From Ectobius pallidus (Eukaryota; Arthropoda; Insecta; Blattodea; Ectobiidae), in assembly GCA_964059195.1 (NCBI GenBank), contig CAXKWD010000014.1:62001-126000 (forward strand): a DNA stretch of 64,000 nucleotides. The letters run 5' to 3'. A program made the translations under genes and the position numbers. Below the pieces are notes generated by a model that was not told the DNA's origin, did no database searches, and saw only the letters and a program-made list of their open reading frames with translations. Numbering within the stretch: the stretch's first letter is position 1; each line of letters starts with the position of its first letter. This document shows positions 24,701 through 39,300 of this stretch, piece after piece.

Positions 24701-27700
24701 ATGCTAATGGCATAACAGGGGTTGTAAATTTTTCTTTAATAGAAAAGAATACTGTTGCCTAGCAATGAGTTTTAAAACACGAAAGTGTTGCCTAGCAATG
24801 CCATTTTAAACCGGAAACTGTTGCCTAGCAATGCCATCAAAAAGAACTGTTGCTTAGCAAAGTCATTTTTAAACACAATATTGCTACCTATTATAAACTT
24901 TTAAAAAATATACTGTTGCGTAGCAATGTCAATATCAGACACAAATCTTTTACCTTTCAATGCATTTTTCATGTCGAAACTTTTTCCTAGCAATGTAATT
25001 TTTAAAGACAATTTGGCTGCCTAACAATGTAATTTTTCTATCAGGAAAGGTTTGCCTAGCAATCCCAGTCTAAACCGGAAACTGTTGCCTAGCAATTAAG
25101 TTTTAAAACAGCTGACTCTTGCTTAGCAATGACATTTTTAACATGAAACTGTAGCTTAAAATGCCATCTCCAAATACGAAACTGTTGCCTAGCAATGTCT
25201 TCTATAAGGAAAAGTTTTTGATCCTTCAATGATCAATACATACAATGAAAATATCGGTGATATGCTAATGTCAAAACATGGGTTGTAAATTTTACTTTAA
25301 TAGAAAGAATACTGTTGCCTAGCAATGAGTTTTAAAACACGAAAGTGTTGCCTAGCAATGCCATTTTAAACCGGAAACTGTTGCCTAGCAATGCCATCAA
25401 AAAGAACTGTTGCTTAGCAATGTAATTTTAAACACAATATTGCTACCTATTATAAACTTTTAAATAATATACTGTTGCGTAGCAATGTCAATTTCAGACA
25501 CGAAACTTTTACCTTTCAATGCATTTTTGAAAGTCGAAACTTTTTCCTAGTAATGTAATTTTTAAATACAATTTGACTGCCTAACAATGTAATTTTTCTA
25601 TCACGAAAGTTTTCCCTAGCCATGCCAGTCTAAAAGGAAACTGTAGACTAGCAATGAAGTTTTAAAACACCTGACTGTTGCTTAGCAATGACATTTTGAA
25701 CAAGAAACTGTAGCTTAGCAATGCCATCTCCAAATACGAAACTGTTGCCTAGCAATGTCATCTATAAGGAATAGTTTTAATCCCTCAATCATCAATACAT
25801 ACAATGAAAATATCGGTGATATGCTAATGGCAAAACATGGGTTTTTAAATTTTGCTTTAATAGAAAGAATACAGTTGCTTAGCGATGAGTTTTAAAACAC
25901 GAAAGTGTTGCCTAGCAATGCCATTTTAAACCAGAAACTTTTGCCTAGCAATGTCATCAAAAAAACTGTTGCTTAGCAATGTCATTTTTGAACACAATAT
26001 TGCTACCTATTAAAAGCTTTTAAAAAAAGATACTGTTGCGTAGCAATGTCAATTTCTGACACGAAACCTTTACCTTTCAATGCATTTTCCAAAGTCGAAA
26101 CTTCTTACTAGCAATGTAATTTTTAAAGACAATTTGGCTGCCTATCAACGTAATTTTTTTATCACGAATGTTTTTCCTAGCCATGCCAGTCTAAACCGGA
26201 AACTGTAGCCTAGCAATGAAGTTTTAAAACACCTGACTGTCGCTTAGCAATGACATTTTGAACAAGAAACTCTAGCTTAGCAATGCCATCTCCAAATACG
26301 AAACTGTTGAATAGCAATGTCTTCTATAAGGAACAGTTTTTGATCCTTCAATGATCAATACATACAATGAAAATATCGGTGATATGCTAATGTAAAAACA
26401 TGGGTTGTAAATTTTACTTTAATAGAAAGAATACTGTTGCCTAGCAATTAGTTTTAAAACACGAAAGTGTTGCCTAGCAATGCCATTTTAAACCGGAATC
26501 TGTTGCCTAGCAATGTCCTCAAAAAGAACTGTTGCTTAGCAATGGCATTTTTAAACACAATCTTGCTACCTATTAAAAGCTTTTAAAAAAAGATACTGTT
26601 GCTTAGCAATGTCAATTTCTGACACGAAACCTTTACCTTTCAATGCATTTTTCAAATTCGAAACTTCTTCCTAGCAATGTAATTTTTAAAGACAATTTGG
26701 CTACCTAACAATGTAAATTTTCTATCACGAATGTTTTGCCTAGCCATGCCAGTCTAAACCGGAAACTGTTGCCTAGCAATGAAGTTTTATAACACCTGAC
26801 TGTTGCTTAGCAATGACATTTTGAATAAGAAACTGTAGCTTAGCAATGGCATCTCCAAATACGAAACTATTGCCTAGCAATGTCATCTATAACCAATAGT
26901 TTTTAATCCTTCAATGATCAATAGATACAATGAAAATATCGGTGATAAGCTAATGTCAAAACATGGGTTGTAAATTTTACTTTAATAGAAAGAATACTGT
27001 TGCCTAGCAATGAGTTTTAAAACACGAAAGTGTTGCCTAGCAATGCCATTTTAAACCAGAAACTGTTGCCTAGCAATGTCATCAAAAAGAACTGTTGCTT
27101 AGCAATGTCATTTTTGAACACAATATTGCTACCTATTAAAAGCTTTTAAAAAAAGATACTGTTGCGTAGCAATGTCAATTTCTGACACGAAACCTTTACC
27201 TTTCAATGCATTTTTCAAATTCGAAACTTCTTCCTAGCAATGTAATTTTTAAAGACAATTTGGCTACCTAACAATGTAATTTTTCTATCACGAATGTTTT
27301 GCCTAGCCATGCCAGTCTAAACCGGAAACTGTTGCCTAGCAATGAAGTTTTATAACACCTGATGTTGCTTAGCAATGACATTTTGAATTAGAAACTGTAG
27401 CTTAGCAATGCCATCTCCAAATACAAAACTATTGCCTAGCAATGTCATCTATAAGGAATAGCCTTCAATCCCTCAATGATCAATACATACAATGAAAATA
27501 TCGGTGATATGCTAATGTCAAAACTTGGGTTGTAAATTTTACTTTAATAGAAAGAATACTGTTGCCTAGCAATGAGTTTTAAAACACGAAAGTGTTGCCT
27601 AGCAATGCCATTTTAAACCGGAAACTGTTGCCTAGCAATGCCATCAAAAAGAACTGTTGCTTAGCAAAGTCATTTTTAAACACAATATTGCTACCTATTA

Positions 27701-28105
27701 TAAACTTTTAAAAAATATACTGTTGCGTAGCATTGTCAATATCAGACACAAATCTTTTACCTTTCAATGCATTTTTCATGTCGAAACTTTTTCCTAGCAA
27801 TGTAATTTTTAAAGACAATTTGGCTGCCTAACAATGTAATTTTTCTATCAGGAAAGGTTTGCCTAGCAATCCCAGTCTAAACCGGAAACTGTTGCCTAGC
27901 AATTAAGTTTTAAAACAGCTGACTCTTGCTTAGCAATGACATTTTGAAAATGAAACTGTAGCTTAAAATGCCATCTTCAAATACGAAACTGTTGCCTAGC
28001 AATGTCTTCTATAAGGAAAAGTTTTTGATCCTTCAATGATCAATACATACAATGAAAATATCGGTGATATGCTAATGTCAAAACATGGGTTGTAAATTTT
28101 ACTTT
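15748..28105 (+). repeat. 22-monomer HOR (~12.36 kb), copy 1
   Basis: Monomers m29-m50 start at 15748, 16307, 16869, 17432, 17994, 18554, 19114, 19677, 20241, 20801, 21364, 21925, 22488, 23051, 23612, 24175, 24738, 25299, 25859, 26421, 26984 and 27546. Each has a counterpart 12358-12359 bp downstream. Rare marks that recur at that distance include agcatttag (16869/29227), the actag edge (19114/31472), the aacag edge (20801/33159) and gtagcttaaaatgcc with atcttcaaatac (27546/39905). This block serves as the reference order for the left half of the window. The precise edge is uncertain, because m29 fits m46/m68 slightly better than m51. Confidence 0.9.
24738..27545 (+). repeat. Nested five-monomer repeat (~2.81 kb), copy 1
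   Basis: m45-m49 (24738, 25299, 25859, 26421, 26984) are repeated by m50-m54 at offsets of 2806-2808 bp. The series carries gtagcttaaaatgcc in its first monomer, the acagttgc(c/t)tagcgatgag start in its third, and cctgatgttgc plus gaattagaaac in its fifth. It corresponds to the single series m28-m32 at 15187-17993. The left HOR family therefore has one series and the junction of the two 12.36-kb copies has two. Confidence 0.82.
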
Positions 28106-30351
28106 AATAGAAAGAATACTGTTGCCTAGCAATGAGTTTTAAAACACGAAAGTGTTGCCTAGCAATGCCATTTTAAACCGGAAACTGTTGCCTAGCAATG
28201 CCATCAAAAAGAACTGTTGCTTAGCAATGTAATTTTAAACACAATATTGCTACCTATTATAAACTTTTAAATAATATACTGTTGCGTAGCAATGTCAATT
28301 TCAGACACGAAACTTTTACCTTTCAATGCATTTTTGAAAGTCGAAACGTTTTCCTAGTAATGTAATTTTTAAATACAATTTGACTGCCTAACAATGTAAT
28401 TTTTCTATCACGAAAGTTTTCCCTAGCCATGCCAGTCTAAAAGGAAACTGTAGCCTAGCAATGAAGTTTTAAAACACCTGACTGTTGCTTAGCAATGACA
28501 TTTTGAACAAGAAACTGTAGCTTAGCAATGCCATCTCCAAATACGAAACTGTTGCCTAGCAATGTCATCTATAAGGAATAGTTTTAATCCCTCAATCATC
28601 AATACATACAATGAAAATATCGGTGATATGCTAATGGCAAAACATGGGCTGTAAATTTTGCTTCAATAGAAAGAATACAGTTGCCTAGCGATGAGTTTTA
28701 AAACACGAAAGTGTTGCCTAGCAATGCCATTTTAAACCAGAAACTTTTGCCTAGCAATGTCATAAAAAAAACTGTTGCTTAGCAATGTCATTTTTGAACA
28801 CAATATTGCTACCTATTAAAAGCTTTTAAAAAAAGATACTGTTGCGTAGCAATGTCAATTTCTGACACGAAACCTTTACCTTTCAATGCATTTTCCAAAG
28901 TCGAAACTTCTTACTAGCAATGTAATTTTTAAAGACAATTTGGCTGCCTATCAACGTAATTTTTTTATCACGAATGTTTTTCCTAGCCATGCCAGTCTAA
29001 ACCGGAAACTGTAGCCTAGCAATGAAGTTTTAAAACACCTGACTGTCGCTTAGCAATGACATTTTGAACAAGAAACTCTAGCTTAGCAATGCCATCTCCA
29101 AATACGAAACTGTTGAATAGCAATGTCTTCTATAAGGAACAGTTTTTGATCCTTCAATGATCAATACATACAATGAAAATATCGGTGATATGCTAATGTA
29201 AAAACATGGGTTGTAAATTTTACTTTAATAGAAAGAATACTGTTGCCTAGCATTTAGTTTTAAAACACGAAAGTGTTGCCTAGCAATGCCATTTTAAACC
29301 GGAATCTGTTGCCTAGCAATGTCCTCAAAAAGAACTGTTGCTTAGCAATGGCATTTTTAAACACAATATTGCTACCTATTAAAAGCTTTTAAAAAAAGAT
29401 ACTGTTGCGTAGCAATGTCAATTTCTGACACGAAACCTTTACATTTCAATGCATTTTTCAAATTCGAAACTTCTTCCTAGCAATGTAATTTTTAAAGACA
29501 ATTTGGCTACCTAACAATGTAAATTTTCTATCACGAATGTTTTGCCTAGCCATGCCAGTCTAAACCGGAAACTGTTGCCTAGCAATGAAGTTTTATAACA
29601 CCTGACTGTTGCTTAGCAATGACATTTTGAATAAGAAACTGTAGCTTAGCAATGGCATCTCCAAATACGAAACTATTGCCTAGCAATGTCATCTATAACC
29701 AATAGTTTTTAATCCTTCAATGATCAATAGATACAATGAAAATATCGGTGATATGCTAATGTCAAAACATGGGTTGTAAATTTTACTTTAATAGAAAGAA
29801 TACTGTTGCCTAGCAATGAGTTTTAAAACACGAAAGTGTTGCCTAGCAATGCCATTTTAAACCAGAAACTGTTGCCTAGCAATGTCATCAAAAAGAACTG
29901 TTGCTTAGCAATGTCATTTTTGAACACAATATTGCTACCTATTAAAAGCTTTTAAAAAAAGATACTGTTGCGTAGCAATGTCAATTTCTGACACGAAACC
30001 TTTACCTTTCAATGCATTTTTCAAATTCGAAACTTCTTCCTAGCAATGTAATTTTTAAAGACAATTTGGCTACCTAACAATGTAATTTTTCTATCACGAA
30101 TGTTTTGCCTAGCCATGCCAGTCTAAACCGGAAACTGTTGCCTAGCAATGAAGTTTTATAACACCTGATGTTGCTTAGCAATGACATTTTGAATTAGAAA
30201 CTGTAGCTTAGCAATGCCATCTCCAAATACGAAACTATTGCCTAGCAATGTCATCTATAAGGAATAGCCTTCAATCCCTCAATGATCAATACATACAATG
30301 AAAATATCGGTGATATGCTAATGTCAAAACTTGGGTTGTAAATTTTACTTT
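27546..30351 (+). repeat. Nested five-monomer repeat (~2.81 kb), copy 2
   Basis: m50-m54 (27546, 28106, 28665, 29227, 29790) are the second copy of the series and straddle the junction between the two 12.36-kb copies. Small differences from copy 1 are agcattgtcaatatc (m50) against agcaatgtcaatatc (m45), and gttgcctagcgatg (m52) against gttgcttagcgatg (m47). The same pairing recurs 12.36 kb later as m67-m71 (37097-39904) followed by m72-m73. Confidence 0.82.
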
Positions 30352-33300
30352 AATAGAAAGAATACTGTTGCCTAGCAATGAGTTTTAAAACACGAAAGTG
30401 TTGCCTAGCAATGCCATTTTAAACCGGAAACTGTTGCCTAGCAATGCCATCAAAAAGAACTGATGCTTAGCAAAGTCATTTTTAAACACAATATTGCTAC
30501 CTATTATAAACTTTTAAAAAATATACTGTTGCGTAGCATTGTCAATATCAGACACAAATCTTTTACCTTTCAATGCATTTTTCATGTCGAAACTTTTTCC
30601 TAGCAATGTAATTTTTAAAGACAATTTGTCTGCCTAACAATGTAATTTTTCTATCAGGAAAGTTTTCCCTAGCCATTCCAGTCTAAAAGGAAACTGTAGC
30701 CTAGCAATGAAGTTTTAAAACACCTGACTGTTGCTTAGCAATGACATTTTGAACAAGAAACTGTAGCTTAGCAATGCCATCTCCAAATACGAAACTGTTG
30801 CCTAGCAATGTCATCTATAAGGAATAGTTTTTAATCCCTCAATGATCAATACATACAATGAAAATATCGGTGATATGCTAATGGCAAAACATGGGTTGTA
30901 AATTTTGCTTTAATAGAAAGAATACAGTTGCCTAGCAATGAGTTTTAAAACACGAAAGTGTTGCCTAGCAATGCCATTTTAAACCGCAAACTGTTGCCTA
31001 GCAATGTCATAAAAAAGAACTGTTGCTTAGCAATGTCATTTTTAAACACAATATTCTACCTATTATAAACTTTTAAAAATATACTGTTGTGTAGCAATGT
31101 TAATTTCAGACACCAAACTTTTACTTTTCAATGCATTTTTCAAAGTCGAAACTTTTTCCTAGCAATGTAATTTTTAAAGACAATTTGGCTACCTAACAAT
31201 GTAATTTTTCTATCACGAAAGGTTTGCCTAGCAATGCCAGTCTAAACCGGAAACTGTTGCCTAGCAATTAAGTTTTAAAACAGCTGACTGTTGCTTAGCA
31301 ATGAGATTTTGAACATGAAACTGTAACTTAGCAATGCCATCTCCAAATACGAAACTGTTGCCTAGCAATGTCTTCTATAAGGAATAGTTTTTGATCCTTC
31401 AATGATCAATACATACAATGAAAATATCGGTGATATGCTAATGTCAAAACATGGGTTGTAAATTTTACTTTACTAGAAATAATACTGCTGCCTAGCAATG
31501 AGTTTTAAAACACGAAAGTGTTGCCTGGCAATGCCATTTTAAACCAGAAACCGTTGCCTAGCAATTTCATCAAAAAGAACTGTTGCTTAGCAATGTCATT
31601 TTTTAACACAATATTGCTACCTATTTAAAGCTTTTAAATAAAGATACTGTTGCGTAGCAATGTCAATTTCTGACACGAAACCTTTACTTTTCAATGCATT
31701 TTCCAAAGTCGAAACTTCTTCCTAGCAATGTAATTTTTAAAGACAATTTGGCTGCCTATCAATGTAATTTTTCAATCACGAATGTTTTGCCTAACCATGC
31801 CAGTCTAAACCGGAAACTGTTGCCTAGCAATGAAGTTTTAAAACACCTGACTGTTGCTTAGCAATGACATTTTGAATAAGAAACTGTAGCTTAGCAATGC
31901 CATCTCCAAATACGAAACTGTTGCCTAGCAATGTCATCTATAAGCAATAGCCTTTAATCCCTCAATGATCAATACATACAATGAAAATATCGGTGATATG
32001 CTAATGGCATAACAGGGGTTGTAAATTTTTCTTTAATAGAAAAGAATACTGTTGCCTAGCAATGAGTTTTAAAACACGAAACTGTTGCCTAGCAATGCCA
32101 TTTTAAACAGGAAACTGTTGCCTAGCAATGCCATCAAAAAGAACAGTTGATTAGCAATGTAATTTTTGAACACACTATTGCTACCTATTTAAAGCTTTTA
32201 AAAAAAGATACTGTTGCGTAGCAATGTCAATTTCTGACACGAAACCTTTACCTTTCAATGCATTTTCCAAAGTCGAAACTTCTTCCTAGCAATGTAATTT
32301 TTAAAGACAATTTGCCTGCATATCAACGTAATTTTTCTATCACGAATGTTTTTCCTAGCCATGCCAGTCTAAACCGGAACCTGTAGCACAGCAATGAAGT
32401 TTTAAAACACCTGACTGTTGCTTAGCAATGACATTTAGAACAAGAAACTGTAGCTTAGCAATGCCATCTCCAAATACGAAACTGTTGCCTAGCAATGTCA
32501 TCTATAAGGAATAGTTTTTAATCCCTCAATGATCAATACATACAATGAAAATATCGGTGATATGCTAATGGCAAAACATTGGTTGTAAATTTTGCTTTAA
32601 TAGAAAGAATACTGTTGCCTAGCAATGAGTTTTAAAACACGAAAGTGTTGCCTAGCAATGCCATTTTAAACCGCAAACTGTTGCCTAGCAATGTCATCAA
32701 AAAGAACTGTTGCTTAGTAATGTCATTTTTAAACACAATATTGCTACCTATTATAAACTTTTAAAAATATACTGTTGTGTCGAAATGTTAATTTCAGACA
32801 CCAAACTTTTACTTTTCAATGCATTTTTAAAAGTCGAAACGTTTTTCTAGCAATGTAATTTTTAAAGACAATTTGGCTGCTTAACAATGTAATTTTCTAT
32901 GACGAAAGTTTTGCCTAGCCATGCCAGTCTAAACCGGAAACTGTTGCCTAGCAATTAAGTTTTAAAACAACTGACTCTTCCTTAGCAATGACATTTTGAA
33001 CAAGAAACTGTAGCTTAGCAATGCCATCTCCAAATACGAAACTGTTGCCTAGCAATGTCATCTATAACCAATAGTTTTTAATCCTTCAATGATCAATAGA
33101 TACAATGAAAATATCGGTGATATGCTAATGTCAAAACATGGGTTGTAAATTTTACTTTAACAGAAAGAATACTGTTGCCTAGCAATGAGTTTTAAAACAC
33201 GAAAGTGTTGCCTAGCAATGCCATTTTAAACCAGAAACTGTTGCCTAGCAATGTCATCAAAAAGAACTGTTGCTTAGCAATGTCATTTTTGAACACAATA

Positions 33301-36300
33301 TTGCTACCTATTAAAAGCTTTTAAAAGAAGATACTGTTGCCTAGCAATGTCAATTTCTGACACGAAACCTTTACCTTTCAATGCATTTTCCAAAGTAGAA
33401 ACTTCTTCCTAGCAATGTAATTTTTAAAGACAATTTGGCTGCCAATCAACGTAATTTTTCTATCACGAATGTTTTTCCTAGCCATGCCAGTCTAAACCGG
33501 AAACTGTAGCCTAGCAATGAAGTTTTAAAACACCTGACTGTTGCTTAGCAATGACATTTTGAACAACAAACTATAGCTTAGCAATGCCATCTCCAAATAC
33601 GAAACTGTTGCCTAGCAATGTCATCTATAAGGAATAGTTTTTAATCCTTCAATGATCAATACATACAATGAAAATATCGGTGATATGCTAATGTCAAAAC
33701 ATGGGTTGTAAATTTTACTTTAATAGAAAGAATACTGTTGCCTAGCAATTAGTTTTAAAACACGAAAGTGTTGCCTAGCAATGCCATTTTAAACCGGAAT
33801 CTGTTGCCTAGCAATGTCCTCAAAAAGAACTGTTGCTTAGCAATGGCATTTTTAAACACAACATTGCTACCTATTATAAACTTTTAAATAATATACTGTT
33901 GCGTAGCAATGTCAATATCAGACACAAATCTTTTTACCTTTCAATGCATTTTTCATGTCGAAACTTTTTCCTAGCAATGTAATTTTTAAAGACAATTTGG
34001 CTACCTAACAATGTAATTTTTCTATCACGAAAGGTTTGCCTAGCAATGCCAGTCTAAACCGGAAACTGTTGCCTAGCAATTAAGTTTTAAAACAGCTGAC
34101 TCTTGCTTAGCAATGACATTTTGAACATGAAACTGTAGCTTAGCAATGCCATCTCCAAATACGAAACTGTTGCCTAGCAATGTCTTCTATAAGGAAAAGT
34201 TTTTGATCCCTCAATGATCAATACATACAATGAAAATATCGGTGATATGCTAATGGCATAACATTGGTTGTAAATTTTCTTTAATAGAAAAGAATACTGT
34301 TGCCTAGCAATGAGTTTTAAAACACGAAAGTGTTGCCTAGCAATGCCATTTTAAACCGGAAACTGTTGCCTAGCAATGCCATCAAAAAGAACTGTTGATT
34401 AGCAATGTCATTTTTGAACACAATATTGCTACCTATTTAAAGCTTTTAAAAAAAGATACTGTTGCGTAGCAATGTCAATTTCTGACACGAAACCTTTACC
34501 TTTCAATGCATTTTCCAAATTCGAAACTTCTTCCTAGCAATGTAATTTTTAAAGACAATTTGGCTGCCTATCAACGTAATTTTTCTATCACGAATGTTTT
34601 TCCTAGCCATGCCAGACTAAACCGGAAACTGTAGCATAGCAATGAAGTTTTAAAACACCTGACTGTTGCTTAGCAATGACATTTAGAACAAGAAACTGTA
34701 GCTTAGCAATGCCATCTCCAAATACGAAACTGTTGCCTAGCAATGTCATCTATAAGGAATAGTGTTTAATCCTTCAATGATCAATACATACAATGAAAAT
34801 ATCGGTGATATGCTAATGTCAAAACATGGGTTGTAAATTTTACTTTAATAGAAAGAATACTGTTGCCTAGCAATTAGTTTTAAAACACGAAAGTGTTGCC
34901 TAGCAATGCCATTTTAAACCGGAAACTGTTGCCTAGCAATGCCATCAAAAAGAACTGTTGATTAGCAATGTCATTTTTGAACACAATATTGCTACCTATT
35001 TAAAGCTTTTAAAAAAAGATACTGTTGCGTAGCAATGTCAATTTCTGAAACGAAACCTTTACCTTTCAATGCATTTTTCAAATTCGAAACTTCTTCCTAG
35101 TAATGTAATTTTTAAAGACAATGTGGCTACCAAACGATGTAATTTTTCTATCACGAATGTTTTGCCTAGCCATGCCAGTCTAAACCGGAAACTGTTGCCT
35201 AGCAATGAAGTTTTATAACACCTGACTGTTGCTTAGCAATGACATTTTGAATAAGAAACTGTAGCTTAGCAATGCCATCTCCAAATACGAAACTGTTGCC
35301 TAGCAATGTCATCTATAAGGAATAGTTTTTAATCCCTCAATGATCAATACATACAATGAAAATATCGGTGATATGCTAATGGCAAAACATTGGTTGTAAA
35401 TGTTGCTTTAATAGAAAGAATACTGTTGCCTAGCAATGAGTTTTAAAACACGAAAGTGTTGCTTAGCAATGCCATTTTAAACCACAAACTGTTGCCTAGC
35501 AATGTCATCAAAAAGAACTGTTGCTTAGCAAAGTCATTTTTAAACACAATATTGCTACCTATTATAAACTTTTAAAAATATACTGTTGTGTAGCAATGTT
35601 AATTTCAGACACCAAACTTTTACTTTTCAATGCATTTTTAAAAGTCGAAACGTTTTCCTAGCAATGTAATTTTTAAAGACAATTTGGCTGCTTAACAATG
35701 TAATTTTTCTATGACGAAAGTTTTGCCTAGCCATGCCAGTCTAAGCCGGAAACTGTTGCCTAGCAATTAAGTTTTAAAACAACTGACTCTTGCTTAGCAA
35801 TGACATTTTGAACAAGAAACTGTAGCTTAGCAATGCCATCTCCAAATACGAAACTGTTGCCTAGCAATGTCATCTATAACGAATAGTTTTTAATCCATCA
35901 ATGATCAATAGATACAATGAAAATATCGGTGATATGCTAATGTCAAAACATGGGTTGTAAATTTTGCTTTAATAGAAAGAATACTGTTGCCTAGCAATGA
36001 GTTTTAAAACACGAAAGTGTTGCCTAGCAATGCCATTTTAAACCAGAAACTGTTGCCTAGCAATGTCATAAAAAAGAACTGTTGCTTAGCAATGTCATTT
36101 TTGAACACAATATTGCTACCTATTAAAAGCTTTTAAAAAAAGATACTGTTGCGTAGCAATGTCAATTTTTGACACGAAACCTTTACCTTTCAATGCATTT
36201 TCCAAAGTAGAAACTTCTTCCTAGCAATGTAATTTTTAAAGACAATTTGGCTGCCTATCAACGTAATATTTCTATCACGAATGTTTTTCCTAGCCATGCC

Positions 36301-39300
36301 AGTCTAAACCGGAAACTGTAGCCTAGCAATGAAGTTTTAAAACACCTGACTGTTGCTTAGCAATGACATTTTGAACAACAAACTGTAGCTTAGCAATGCC
36401 ATCTCCAAATACGAAACTGTTGCCTAGCAATGTCATCTATAAGGAATAGTTTTTAATCCTTCAATGATCAATACATACAATGAAAATATCGGTGATATGC
36501 TAATGTCAAAACTTGGGTTGTAAATTTTACTTTAATAGAAAGAATACTGTTGCATAGCAATTAGTTTTAAAACACGAAAGTGTTGCCTAGCAATGCCATT
36601 TTAAACCGGAAACTGTTGCCTAGCAATGTCCTCAAAAAGAACTGTTGCTTAGCAATGGCATTTTTAAACACAATATTGCTACCTATTAAAAGCTTTTAAA
36701 AAAAGATACTGTTGCGTAGCAATGTCAATTTCTGACACGAAACCTTTACCTTTCAATGCATTTTTCAAATTCGAAACTTCTTCCTAGCAATGTAATTTTT
36801 AAAGACAATTTGGCTACCTAACAATGTAATTTTTCTATCACGAATGTTTTGCCTAGCCATGCCAGTCTAAACCGGAAACTGTTGCCTAGCAATGAAGTTT
36901 TATAACACCTGACTGTTGCTTAGCAATGACATTTTGAATAAGAAACTGTAGCTTAGCAATGGCATCTCCAAATACGAAACTGTTGCATAGCAATGTCTTC
37001 TATAAGGAATAGCCTTTAATCCCACAATGATCAATACATACAATGAAAATATCGGTGATATGCTAATGACATAACAGGGGTTGTAAATTTTTCTTTAATA
37101 GAAAAGAATACTGTTGCCTAGCAATGAGCTTTAAAACACGCAAGTGTTGCCTAGCAATGCCATTTTAAACCGGAAACTGTTGCCTAGCAATGCCATCAAA
37201 AAGAACTGTTGCTTAGCAAAGTCATTTTTAAACACAATATTGCTACCTATTATAAACTTTTAAAAAATATACTGTTGCGTAGCAATGTCAATATCAGACA
37301 CAAATCTTTTACCTTTCAATGCATTTTTCATGTCGAAACTTTTTCCTAGCAATGTAATTTTTAAAGACAATTTGGCTGCCTAACAATGTAATTTTTCTAT
37401 CAGGAAAGGTTTGCCTAGCAATCCCAGTCTAAACCGGAAACTGTTGCCTAGCAATTAAGTTTTAAAACAGCTGACTCTTGCTTAGCAATGACATTTTTAA
37501 CATGAAACTGTAGCTTAAAATGCCATCTCCAAATACGAAACTGTTGCCTAGCAATGTCTTCTATAAGGAAAAGTTTTTGATCCTTCAATGATCAATACAT
37601 ACAATGAAAATATCGGTGATATGCTAATGTCAAAACATGGGTTGTAAATTTTACTTTAATAGAAAGAATACTGTTGCCTAGCAATGAGTTTTAAAACACG
37701 AAAGTGTTGCCTAGCAATGCCATTTTAAACCGGAAACTGTTGCCTAGCAATGCCATCAAAAAGAACTGTTGCTTAGCAATGTAATTTTAAACACAATATT
37801 GCTACCTATTATAAACTTTTAAATAATATACTGTTGCGTAGCAATGTCAATTTCAGACACGAAACTTTTACCTTTCAATGCATTTTTGAAAGTCGAAACT
37901 TTTTCCTAGTAATGTAATTTTTAAATACAACTTGACTGCCTAACAATGTAATTTTTCTATCACGAAAGTTTTCCCTAGCCATGCCAGTCTAAAAGGAAAC
38001 TGTAGACTAGCAATGAAGTTTTAAAACACCTGACTGTTGCTTAGCAATGACATTTTGAACAAGAAACTGTAGCTTAGCAATGCCATCTCCAAATACGAAA
38101 CTGTTGCCTAGCAATGTCATCTATAAGGAATAGTTTTAATCCCTCAATCATCAATACATACAATGAAAATATCGGTGATATGCTAATGGCAAAACATGGA
38201 TTTTTAAATTTTGCTTTAATAGAAAGAATACAGTTGCTTAGCGATGAGTTTTAAAACACGAAAGTGTTGCCTAGCAATGCCATTTTAAACCAGAAACTTT
38301 TGCCTAGCAATGTCATCAAAAAAACTGTTGCTTAGCAATGTCATTTTTGAACACAATATTGCTACCTATTAAAAGCTTTTAAAAAAAGATACTGTTGCGT
38401 AGCAATGTCAATTTCTGACACGAAACCTTTACCTTTCAATGCATTTTCCAAAGTCGAAACTTCTTACTAGCAATGTAATTTTTAAAGACAATTTGGCTGC
38501 CTATCAACGTAATTTTTTTATCACGAATGTTTTTCCTAGCCATGCCAGTCTAAACCGGAAACTGTAGCCTAGCAATGAAGTTTTAAAACACCTGACTGTC
38601 GCTTAGCAATGACATTTTGAACAAGAAACTCTAGCTTAGCAATGCCATCTCCAAATACGAAACTGTTGAATAGCAATGTCTTCTATAAGGAACAGTTTTT
38701 GATCCTTCAATGATCAATACATACAATGAAAATATCGGTGATATGCTAATGTAAAAACATGGGTTGTAAATTTTACTTTAATAGAAAGAATACTGTTGCC
38801 TAGCAATTAGTTTTAAAACACGAAAGTGTTGCCTAGCAATGCCATTTTAAACCGGAATCTGTTGCCTAGCAATGTCCTCAAAAAGAACTGTTGCTTAGCA
38901 ATGGCATTTTTAAACACAATCTTGCTACCTATTAAAAGCTTTTAAAAAAAGATACTGTTGCTTAGCAATGTCAATTTCTGACACGAAACCTTTACCTTTC
39001 AATGCATTTTTCAAATTCGAAACTTCTTCCTAGCAATGTAATTTTTAAAGACAATTTGGCTACCTAACAATGTAAATTTTCTATCACGAATGTTTTGCCT
39101 AGCCATGCCAGTCTAAACCGGAAACTGTTGCCTAGCAATGAAGTTTTATAACACCTGACTGTTGCTTAGCAATGACATTTTGAATAAGAAACTGTAGCTT
39201 AGCAATGGCATCTCCAAATACGAAACTATTGCCTAGCAATGTCATCTATAACCAATAGTTTTTAATCCTTCAATGATCAATAGATACAATGAAAATATCG

